Positions 20,045-37,106 of a DNA stretch of 64,000 nt are shown here, piece after piece. The notes beneath the pieces were generated by a model. The model worked only from the letters and a program-made list of their open reading frames with translations, was not told the DNA's origin and did no database searches. Origin of the DNA: Xestospongia muta (Eukaryota > Porifera > Demospongiae > Haplosclerida > Petrosiidae); NCBI GenBank assembly GCA_963693285.1, contig OY848929.1, forward strand, positions 2,916,501 through 2,980,500, given 5' to 3'. Each line of letters begins with the position of its first letter. Positions within the stretch are counted from its first letter, which is position 1. The position numbers and the translations under genes are program-made.

Positions 20045-23000
20045 TCAATGAAAATGGGATGGAGGATAATAATGATAGGGCACACCCCCGTAATGTGGGG
20101 GTGGGGTATAATCATCCTCACTGTAATACATTTCTTCTGAGTCGTCGTCGTCATCATAATGACTTGGACCTAATCCACCCCAGCTAGGACCACCCATTGT
20201 TGGACTATCTCTGTCTTTTGCCATCCATATCAAGTTACATTTGTTCTTTTCAACAAACTTGTCTAATAACTTCTCAATTTTACGGTTTCCACGGTGACGA
20301 TTATTAACAACAATACAGTCCACATTTTCTGAGAGGCACACTGGTCCATGTATTTGTACCTAAAGAAGTAATATAGCATTACCATGACACAATGGACTGT
20401 ACCTCCTTGTAATGTGTGATCATTTTTGATTTCATATATGGTTTGCGTTGAGTGGCCACGTCAAGTATCTATAAAGAATATAATGTTTTCTCTCTACATA
20501 CACCTGGATGTCATACCAGCTGTTGGTAAGTGTGTACAATATACTTACTGCTGTCAATTCAGGATCAGAGTATTCATTAAGAACATTACCATAATGTTCA
20601 CAACAAGAGAGCTTGACTGATGATGATGATGTGTCCATGGAAGCAAAAGTAGTACGTAAACGAACTTTTTTCAACTAGAGAGATGGGCGTGTTTAACAGA
20701 CAAATTATAATAAATTATTGCAAAATATACTTGTAAGAAAGAGTCTCCATATGAATAACAGCATCGAACTCCATGAGGGTCACCAACAATATTCAATACC
20801 CCATACTTTACTCTATCCATAGGTAGACTCCTGTCATATATATTATTGAAAATATTGTTCTAGAAAAAAGAAATAGTCTCAAACACTCATAATTCCTTGA
20901 GTTAGTCAATTAGTTACATTTAGAGAATATTTTATATTAAAAGTTCTCACTTCCCATCCTCTTCTTGCACTGTGGTCACAAGACCCACCACCAGCGCTAA
21001 TTTCAAATAAATTACGATAATGAGTATCTTTTACTAAATAATGCAGCACCCTATCCAAATTGACATGAATAATTATTGGAGCACTATTTCTAACCCAGTG
21101 TAGCACTCTAAAAGGAGAAAGAAATATATATTTAGTAAAAGAGATGGAAACAATTCTCAATCTCTTACTTCTGCAAGTCTTTGGGTGTGTACCCTAAATT
21201 AATAACTCTCGTACAAAGATCAGGATAATCTTCATTAGCTTCTTCTTGCGAAATTTGTCGAACATAATCAACTGCTTCTTGTTGTGTGGGTGTTAGCACT
21301 GACATAGTAAGTGCATCAACCTAATAATAGAGTTATAGCGAACCCCAATAATTGTTCCACTCACATCATGTGCAGATGGTAGAAAGTCCTTAAAACGTTC
21401 TCTTGAGCCTAACATGTCTTCAGTGCAATGAGAGGCGTGGCTAATGAGCTTACTCAGTGGAAAGTCACAGAAACACATCATGCATCGTTCAAGAGGTTCA
21501 GCTCCTTCTTTGACTCTTTCTTCACTTTCTCTTGTACTTCCAACTTCCTCCACAGTTGTAATCTATAGAAATATTAACCATCAAGTTAGCAATTACTGTT
21601 AGCAAGCAATTTAAACAGTTTCCCAGCTCATCTAATCCTATTTTGTCTAAACTTTTGACATTAAAAACGTTAAACGATCATGTACTTGTTAACAACAGCC
21701 AAAATGCAGAGTTTTCAACCTTTTGTTACTAAAAAGAGTGAGTAATATTGTGACAACCAGTAAAATTACCAAGGTTATGAGTGAGACCAGCTAATTACCC
21801 AAATCAAGCAGGTAAAAGTACTACTATCAACTTAATTTGTAAACATAGTTTCCTTGGTCTAGTCTTTAGTAAAGATTGTGAATTACATGTGTCAAACATG
21901 CAGTGTATGAGGGTTGAGAGCTCTGCAAAATAAGAAGCTACATACCTTCTCTTTTTTCTTTGGACAAATTGATGTGTGTTCTATTAGCTCTGTAAGTGGA
22001 TACTCTTCATAACAATAAATACATTCAGTTAATTCAATAGGTCTACAGACAAAGAATAATCTATCCACATTAGTATCATGATAGAAACATACCCATCTGG
22101 AATGTCAACATGTTGGCTAGTAGACTGGCAAACTTTAACATGTTGTATTAGATCAATGATGTTAAAATTACATTGACAATGAGGGCACTGCTCTTGAGAC
22201 AATTCATGAGAAAGAGGAGCTAGAGATAATGTACGTGTATTACTAGTCCTGTCCATAGGACTCTGATTGGACTCTTTCACTTTTTTGGTTAGTGATTCTT
22301 CACAATCGTTCTTTTCCCCCCCAGAATAACTCCTTTTAACTAATACATCTTCTTTGTCTCTTTCTTCTTTTTCTCTTGTACTTCCAAATTCCTCCACAGC
22401 TGTAATCTACAGAAATGTTAACCATCAAGTTAGCAATTACTGTTAGCAAGCAATTTAAACAGTTTCCCAGTTTATCTAATCCTATTTTGTCTAAACTTTT
22501 GACATTAAAAATGTTAAACCATCATGTACTTGTTAACAACAACCAGAATGCAGAGTTTTCAACCTTTTGTTAGTAAAAAGAGTGAGTTATATTGTGACAA
22601 CCAGTAAAATTACCAAGGTTATGAGTGAGACCAGCTAATTACCCAAATCAAGCAGGTAAAAGTACTACTATCAACTTAATTTGTAAACATAGTTTCCTTG
22701 GTCTAGTCTTTAGTAAAGATTGTGAATTACATGTGTCAAACATGCAGTGTATGAGGGTTGAGAGCTCTGAAAAATAAGAAGCTACATACCTTCTCTTTTT
22801 TCTCTGGACAAATTGATGTGTGTTCTATTAGCTCTGTAAGTGGATACTCTTCATAACAATAAATACATTCAGTTAATTCAATAGGTCTACAGACAAAGAA
22901 TAATCTATCCACATTAGTATCATAATAGAAACATACCCATCTGGAATGTCAACATGTTGGCTAGTAGACTGGCAAACTTTAACATGTTGTATTAGATCAA

Positions 23001-24582
23001 TGATGTTAAAATTACATTGACAATGAGGGCACTGCTCTTGAGACAATTCATGAGAAAGAGGAGCTAGAGATAATGTACGTGTATTACTAGTCCTGTCCAT
23101 AGGACTCTGATTGGACTCTTTCACTTTTTTGGTTAGTGATTCTTCACAATCGTTCTTTTCCCCCCCAGAATAACTCCTTTTAACTAATACATCTTCTTTG
23201 TCTCTTTCTTCTTTTTCTCTTGTACTTCCAAATTCCTCCACAGCTGTAATCTACAGAAATGTTAACCATCAAGTTAGCAATTACTGTTAGCAAGCAATTT
23301 AAACAGTTTCCCAGTTTATCTAATCCTATTTTGTCTAAACTTTTGACATTAAAAATGTTAAACCATCATGTACTTGTTAACAACAACCAGAATGCAGAGT
23401 TTTCAACCTTTTGTTAGTAAAAGAGTGAGTTATATTGTGACAACCAGTAAAATTACCAAGGTTATGAGTGAGACCAGCTAATTACCCAAATCAAGCAGGT
23501 AAAAGTACTACTATCAACTTAATTTGTAAACATAGTTTCCTTGGTCTAGTCTTTAGTAAAGATTGTGAATTACATGTGTCAAACATGCAGTGTATGAGGG
23601 TTGAGAGCTCTGAAAAATAAGAAGCTACATACCTTCTCTTTTTTCTCTGGACAAATTGATGTGTGTTCTATTAGCTCTGTAAGTGGATACTCTTCATAAC
23701 AATAAATACATTCAGTTAATTCAATAGGTCTACAGACAAAGAATAATCTATCCACATTAGTATCATAATAGAAACATACCCATCTGGAATGTCAACATGT
23801 TGGCTAGTAGACTGGCAAACTTTAACATGTTGTATTAGATCAATGATGTTAAAATTACATTGACAATGAGGGCACTGCTCTTGCGACAATTCACGAGAGA
23901 GAGGAGCTAGAGATAATGTACGTGTATTACTAGTCCTGTCCATAGGACTCTGATTGGACTCTTTCACTTTTTTGGTTAGTGATTCTTCACAATCATTCTC
24001 TTTCCTCTCAGAATAACTTCTTTTAACTAATACGTCTGGAGTAGTAATCTCTTGGGTAACTGTTGATGACACACTTTCATTACTCTTACTATTCTGAGAC
24101 TGAGGAAATCTTTGACAGAGTACTAGCTCATCTTTTGTAACACCTTGACATAGCACATATTGATACTTGAAACTGTCACTGTGTGATGGAGCTAAGAGAT
24201 AGATAATATCTCCGATCTTTATCTCTGTAGGACTACGATGCTTCAGTTTGTACACACCATAGGAAGACAAACAGGACAACTGATCATCTGAAGGCTTATG
24301 CGGTTTCAACCATGTACCATTAGAACTATGATCCGTAACAGTGCAATACAGGCGACAGTCTGTACTAGATGGCAAAAGAGCGCTCTCATCTTGACCCTCG
24401 ATTTTCTTTGTATACTCGTCCATTTCTTTAACAGTTGTTTTCTTGTTCACCTCCACACAACTAATGGATAGAATACAATGTTTACTACTAATGTTAGAAT
24501 GTGGTGTGACAACGTCTGAAGCTGCAAGTCGTCCAATCCAACAAACGGAACCATTCTTGAGAGATTTCAAACATTTAGCCAT
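20045..24582 (-). CDS. FHA / seven C2HC (UBZ-like) zinc fingers / DUF3626-like multidomain protein, intact copy
   Basis: Exon 1 (from ATG 24582) encodes an FHA domain, a phosphothreonine-binding fold, with the expected IGR, SSKH and SSNGTW motifs in residues about 17-115. Seven fingers of the form C-x2-C-x11-H-x3-C follow (CPHCQC..HVKVC, CIYCYE..HTSIC and close copies, last CMMCFC..HASHC), resembling UBZ4/Rad18-type ubiquitin-binding fingers. Six of the seven come from an 844-bp internal triplication. The C-terminal exons (about 20045-21325) contain APIIIHVNLDR, THYRNLFE, KYGVLNIV, YGDSF, RTTF and VQIHGPV, in the order I recall for DUF3626, a mostly bacterial family of unknown activity. The tail is Asp/Pro/Tyr/His-rich. 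Many spliceosomal introns exclude contamination. A DNA-damage or ubiquitin-signalling role is inferred only from FHA plus UBZ-like domains. It starts 49 bp from GOT1 and ends 22 bp from RNASEH2C. Confidence 0.75.
21510..24040 (-). repeat. Internal tandem triplication, about 844-bp unit, in the FHA gene
   Basis: Equivalent points recur at 21966, 22810 and 23653 (periods 844 and 843 bp). Each unit carries a 122-codon frame holding one C2HC finger, a 53-bp intron, a short exon with a second finger, and a longer intron. Units 1 and 2 encode identical peptides in the long exon; unit 3 is fused to the FHA exon and differs at a few residues. A more diverged edge reaches the last finger exon (21365-21565), which begins with related VEEVGSTRESEER. 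Confidence 0.93.
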
Positions 24583-24631
24583 TGCAGAGAGAGTTAAAAA
24601 TAAATTAGTGCACGCCCACTTTTAAAACGCA
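24583..24631. promoter_or_regulatory. 49-bp space between FHA and GOT1 start codons (copy A)
   Basis: The two ATGs lie 49 bp apart on opposite strands. Core promoter elements must therefore lie here or overlap the 5' coding regions. It contains a TTTAAAA and a CACGCCCAC motif. Confidence 0.6.
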
Positions 24632-27858
<3,227 letters not shown>

Positions 27859-28444
27859 AAATATAGATATGTATCGCTTATTTATTAAATCTTTATGGTT
27901 TGTGCTATAATATTATTATATCATATTATTGATAGTGTAGTATTTCAAATTGCTGTTTATTATATTTATTTGCATATAATAGTTTGACATCAATGTACTT
28001 GGGATGTGCTTATGTTTTGTGTGTCTTACTGGTTGTCACTATGTTAATACTACACATTTTAATTTCCTTTATGTGGGTGTGGTAATGTGTAATTATAATA
28101 ACTAGAGGGTGTACCAGACTGAACTTCTCCATATTATAAACATCCCAATTATCACATAGAGTCCATTCAACTTTTGAGAGGAATTCTTACAACATTGAGG
28201 GACAGAGCCATTGGATACTAGAGTGGTTGATGTAAAACAGTATGCATGCTCTATTTAGTTAAATATTAATGTAATGTTTAATTCACCAATCAGACACACA
28301 AATTATAGCACAACTAGTCTTATACCACACTTCTCTAGGTCTGGTTATATATATAATAGGAAATAGTTAATGAACATCAATAATAAAGTGAAGTGACATA
28401 TAACATTATCATTGTATCTATAAATAAAATCAAAACCACAACAA
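27859..28444. other. Intergenic region between convergent GOT1 and TKS5 3' ends, copy A
   Basis: 586 bp of AT-rich sequence holding the 3' UTRs of both genes; no further coding sequence seen. It contains one CACCC-type 10-mer (28073-28082). Confidence 0.6.
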
Positions 28445-30629
28445 TCAAACTGGTTCTAAAAATGATGAAGGTGCCCATCCCTTTTCTGATCCATGTTGAA
28501 CAAACCACCAGCCACCTGATGTCTTCTCCAACACTTCATAAATTTGTCCAGCAACTAAATTAATGCCTGAGTCTTCATAGAGAGGAATGGTATAGTCACT
28601 TACAGCTCGAAAACTGTTCTCTGATACTTTAGGAGCTGAGACAGGTTTTTGACTAGAAACTCTGGAAGGAGGAGGAGGTTTAGGACGGTCAGGTTTATTT
28701 GAAATCTTTTCGATAAAAGTTGAAGGAACCCATCCCTCCTTTCCTTTAATACGTACAAACCACCATCCTTCTTCAGACTTCTCTAAAACTTCAACATTAT
28801 CTCCTTCTTTAAAACTGAGAGAACCTTCATCATCACCAATGTAATCAGCAATAGTAACATACAAAGGTTTACGGTTTAGTGCTGGACTATTTGATGGCCT
28901 GGGAGGTGGAGCTTTCTTAACACTGGGAGCTGCCTGGGGCCTCTTAGGTGGTGACTTCACACCAGTAAGTGTAACTATCCCACTACTGGGTAGAGAAGAT
29001 CTTGAAGGGATAGACTTTTCTCTCTTAGCTGGTAACCCTTTTTTCCTCTGAAGTGCATTCTCTAATTCACCCAATTTGATGGTCTGGGTTGAAAAAGGGC
29101 GTATACTGGAAGGGGTTCTTGTTGGAGGTGGTGGTTTTTCCTTAGTGGTTTTTGCTGATATCGTAGTGGCTGTCCGTGGAATAGGTCTTGGGGAATCTAA
29201 AGACGTTTGTGGAATACTGATGTTTTTACGAGGAGTTGGTTGGGGAGATAAGGATTTTTCTTCATTTTCTTGAGCTGCCAAGAGATTCTCGTTTGATTTA
29301 CGAAGAAACTTCATTCCTAGTTGTGAATTATCTTTTGATTTTTGCTTAGGGGGAGGAATGAATTCTTTGGGACGTGGGCGGAGTGGGGGAGGAGATTTGG
29401 TTAATCGAACATCATTGATGTTCTCCACCTCTCTTACAGAGTCACTACTGGAAGACCGTTTGAGAGAGTTGCGAGAAATTGATAATTTCTCACTTTCAGC
29501 TGATTTTGTGGGAACCCTTCGTGGTACAGATGGTTTAATATCAGAGACAGTAGGTGACCGGCTTATAGCATGGTCTTCTTGTGATGGCCTAGAATTTAAT
29601 TTTGGATTAGATATTCCTTTTGACAATACTGCTGCCATAGCAGCAACTGTTGATGTACTGTCAGCACTTTTTTGATAGCTGACAGGTTTTTTAGCTACAG
29701 GTGGTGGTTTAGGGCCTGTTGTAGTAATAGTAGTAGCATTGGTGTTGGTAGTAGTAGTGTTCAGACGTAACACGCTCTCACTGAGATCTTTATCTTGTGG
29801 TTTTGTTGGTTCAGATCTAGAATTACTGACTGATGTAGGCTTAGATTGAATTGGTCCAGACTTGGAACTTGACAATACATTTATCTTTCCAGCAGTGACC
29901 ACTTTAGGTTCAGGACTCTTTGAAGGTTTAACACCTGTTTCTGACTTGACACTAGTTGAAGAAGGCTTAGTGCTAACTGGTTCGGGCTTAATGCTGGACT
30001 TCTCTGTTGGTGAAGCATACCCATGAGGGCGATATACTCTCTCTAAATATGAGGAAGGTACCCATCCTTCCTCTTGATCCATTTCCACAAACCACCATCC
30101 AGATGGATTCTTAGTAATTACAGAGACTTCTTTACCAGCAGAAAAGCTTAATCCATCATGCACCTCAGATTTAAAATCAGCTAATGTCATATAATGTTCA
30201 CTTAGTGTCTCATAGTCATGAAACACATCTTCATCACTATCACTGCCACCATCAACTGAAAGTTGTGGCATCTGTGCAAGGGCAGATACTTCATGATAGA
30301 CGCCATCTGCTGGTGTTTCATAGTTTTCAGAAGATGATGATCTTGTAAGTGGTGTTAAAGTTTTATTTCTATGAGTCTTTTTCATTTGAGGTATAGCAGG
30401 TGGAGGTCTTCGAACTACTGATTTCTATAGAGAAAAGAGTGATAACGAGAAAATACAAAGTACCATGTATATACTTTGACTTGGATAGTTTCTTTCCTTG
30501 GAGTTGGAGCGTAAATAGCTAAAATGAGAAAATAGCAGAATCATCCTAATAATATAAATAATGATGTGCCTCTTACGTTCATCAGAATATGGGTCTACTC
30601 CTGGTTTGATGCTGAATTTTGCAATAGTA
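28445..30629 (-). pseudogene. Truncated TKS5-like adaptor, 3' part only (copy A)
   Basis: It carries the large 3' exon (28445 to about 30428) with three SH3 domains (YMTLADFKSEVHDG, YVTIADYIGDDEG, FRAVSDYTIPLYED, each followed by GWWFV and GWVPS or GWAPS) and Pro/Ser-rich linkers. One small exon (about 30490-30518) and part of another lie upstream. The PX domain, the first two SH3 domains and the promoter are missing because the duplication breakpoint cuts the exon at 30629. The reading frame is undamaged and encodes the same protein as copy B. If transcribed, it would be as read-through from the FHA copy B promoter; an internal ATG at 30385 exists. No in-frame product joined to the FHA exons is predicted. 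Confidence 0.85.
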
Positions 30630-33245
30630 AATTGATGTGTGTTCTATTAGCTCTGTAAGTGGATACTCTTCATAACAATAAATACATTCAGTTAATTCAA
30701 TAGGTCTACAGACAAAGAATAATCTATCCACATTAGTATCATGATAGAAACATACCCATCTGGAATGTCAACATGTTGGCTAGTAGACTGGCAAACTTTA
30801 ACATGTTGTATTAGATCAATGATGTTAAAATTACATTGACAATGAGGGCACTGCTCTTGAGACAATTCATGAGAAAGAGGAGCTAGAGATAATGTACGTG
30901 TATTACTAGTCCTGTCCATAGGACTCTGATTGGACTCTTTCACTTTTTTGGTTAGTGATTCTTCACAATCGTTCTTTTCCCCCCCAGAATAACTCCTTTT
31001 AACTAATACATCTTCTTTGTCTCTTTCTTCTTTTTCTCTTGTACTTCCAAATTCCTCCACAGCTGTAATCTACAGAAATGTTAACCATCAAGTTAGCAAT
31101 TACTGTTAGCAAGCAATTTAAACAGTTTCCCAGTTTATCTAATCCTATTTTGTCTAAACTTTTGACATTAAAAATGTTAAACCATCATGTACTTGTTAAC
31201 AACAACCAGAATGCAGAGTTTTCAACCTTTTGTTAGTAAAAAGAGTGAGTTATATTGTGACAACCAGTAAAATTACCAAGGTTATGAGTGAGACCAGCTA
31301 ATTACCCAAATCAAGCAGGTAAAAGTACTACTATCAACTTAATTTGTAAACATAGTTTCCTTGGTCTAGTCTTTAGTAAAGATTGTGAATTACATGTGTC
31401 AAACATGCAGTGTATGAGGGTTGAGAGCTCTGAAAAATAAGAAGCTACATACCTTCTCTTTTTTCTCTGGACAAATTGATGTGTGTTCTATTAGCTCTGT
31501 AAGTGGATACTCTTCATAACAATAAATACATTCAGTTAATTCAATAGGTCTACAGACAAAGAATAATCTATCCACATTAGTATCATAATAGAAACATACC
31601 CATCTGGAATGTCAACATGTTGGCTAGTAGACTGGCAAACTTTAACATGTTGTATTAGATCAATGATGTTAAAATTACATTGACAATGAGGGCACTGCTC
31701 TTGAGACAATTCATGAGAAAGAGGAGCTAGAGATAATGTACGTGTATTACTAGTCCTGTCCATAGGACTCTGATTGGACTCTTTCACTTTTTTGGTTAGT
31801 GATTCTTCACAATCGTTCTTTTCCCCCCCAGAATAACTCCTTTTAACTAATACATCTTCTTTGTCTCTTTCTTCTTTTTCTCTTGTACTTCCAAATTCCT
31901 CCACAGCTGTAATCTACAGAAATGTTAACCATCAAGTTAGCAATTACTGTTAGCAAGCAATTTAAACAGTTTCCCAGTTTATCTAATCCTATTTTGTCTA
32001 AACTTTTGACATTAAAAATGTTAAACCATCATGTACTTGTTAACAACAACCAGAATGCAGAGTTTTCAACCTTTTGTTAGTAAAAGAGTGAGTTATATTG
32101 TGACAACCAGTAAAATTACCAAGGTTATGAGTGAGACCAGCTAATTACCCAAATCAAGCAGGTAAAAGTACTACTATCAACTTAATTTGTAAACATAGTT
32201 TCCTTGGTCTAGTCTTTAGTAAAGATTGTGAATTACATGTGTCAAACATGCAGTGTATGAGGGTTGAGAGCTCTGAAAAATAAGAAGCTACATACCTTCT
32301 CTTTTTTCTCTGGACAAATTGATGTGTGTTCTATTAGCTCTGTAAGTGGATACTCTTCATAACAATAAATACATTCAGTTAATTCAATAGGTCTACAGAC
32401 AAAGAATAATCTATCCACATTAGTATCATAATAGAAACATACCCATCTGGAATGTCAACATGTTGGCTAGTAGACTGGCAAACTTTAACATGTTGTATTA
32501 GATCAATGATGTTAAAATTACATTGACAATGAGGGCACTGCTCTTGCGACAATTCACGAGAGAGAGGAGCTAGAGATAATGTACGTGTATTACTAGTCCT
32601 GTCCATAGGACTCTGATTGGACTCTTTCACTTTTTTGGTTAGTGATTCTTCACAATCATTCTCTTTCCTCTCAGAATAACTTCTTTTAACTAATACGTCT
32701 GGAGTAGTAATCTCTTGGGTAACTGTTGATGACACACTTTCATTACTCTTACTATTCTGAGACTGAGGAAATCTTTGACAGAGTACTAGCTCATCTTTTG
32801 TAACACCTTGACATAGCACATATTGATACTTGAAACTGTCACTGTGTGATGGAGCTAAGAGATAGATAATATCTCCGATCTTTATCTCTGTAGGACTACG
32901 ATGCTTCAGTTTGTACACACCATAGGAAGACAAACAGGACAACTGATCATCTGAAGGCTTATGCGGTTTCAACCATGTACCATTAGAACTATGATCCGTA
33001 ACAGTGCAATACAGGCGACAGTCTGTACTAGATGGCAAAAGAGCGCTCTCATCTTGACCCTCGATTTTCTTTGTATACTCGTCCATTTCTTTAACAGTTG
33101 TTTTCTTGTTCACCTCCACACAACTAATGGATAGAATACAATGTTTACTACTAATGTTAGAATGTGGTGTGACAACGTCTGAAGCTGCAAGTCGTCCAAT
33201 CCAACAAACGGAACCATTCTTGAGAGATTTCAAACATTTAGCCAT
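30630..33245 (-). pseudogene. Truncated FHA / zinc-finger gene, 5' part only (copy B)
   Basis: It has the same FHA exon (ATG 33245) and fingers as copy A, up to the sixth finger exon, where the breakpoint at 30629/30630 replaces the exon's end with TKS5 exon sequence. The seventh finger and the whole DUF3626-like domain are absent. Reading on from ..LIEHTSI, the hybrid exon enters TKS5 sequence out of frame and meets a TGA after about 16 codons. The likely product, if stable, is an FHA protein with five complete fingers and one cut before its last cysteine. The promoter, shared with GOT1 copy B, is retained. Confidence 0.85.
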
Positions 33246-33294
33246 TGCAGAGAGAGTTAAAAATAAATTAGTGCACGCCCACTTTTAAAACGCA
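33246..33294. promoter_or_regulatory. 49-bp space between FHA and GOT1 start codons (copy B)
   Basis: Identical to the copy A interval at 24583-24631, so both duplicated genes keep their shared promoter core. Confidence 0.55.
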
Positions 33295-36520
<3,226 letters not shown>

Positions 36521-37106
36521 AAATATAGATATGTATCGCTTATTTATTAAATCTTTATGGTTTGTGCTATAATATTATTATATCATATTATTGATAGTGT
36601 AGTATTTCAAATTGCTGTTTATTATATTTATTTGCATATAATAGTTTGACATCAATGTACTTGGGATGTGCTTATGTTTTGTGTGTCTTACTGGTTGTCA
36701 CTATGTTAATACTACACATTTTAATTTCCTTTATGTGGGTGTGGTAATGTGTAATTATAATAACTAGAGGGTGTACCAGACTGAACTTCTCCATATTATA
36801 AACATCCCAATTATCACATAGAGTCCATTCAACTTTTGAGAGGAATTCTTACAACATTGAGGGACAGAGCCATTGGATACTAGAGTGGTTGATGTAAAAC
36901 AGTATGCATGCTCTATTTAGTTAAATATTAATGTAATGTTTAATTCACCAATCAGACACACAAATTATAGCACAACTAGTCTTATACCACACTTCTCTAG
37001 GTCTGGTTATATATATAATAGGAAATAGTTAATGAACATCAATAATAAAGTGAAGTGACATATAACATTATCATTGTATCTATAAATAAAATCAAAACCA
37101 CAACAA
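36521..37106. other. Intergenic region between convergent GOT1 and TKS5 3' ends, copy B
   Basis: Same content as 27859-28444; no coding sequence seen. Confidence 0.6.

Noticed and set aside
20045..21325. Bacterial contamination or very recent horizontal transfer, given the DUF3626-like domain
   Set aside because: The domain is spread over several short exons with normal GT-AG introns and base composition like its neighbours. Ancient transfer remains possible.
21966..24040. CRISPR-like array or satellite, because of regular 844-bp repeats
   Set aside because: The units are exon-intron modules of a coding gene, with no short repeat-spacer pattern.
29076..29675. Plus-strand frames of 65 and 105 codons (copies at 37738-38337)
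   Set aside because: They lie antisense within the large, clearly coding TKS5 exon and show no family resemblance.
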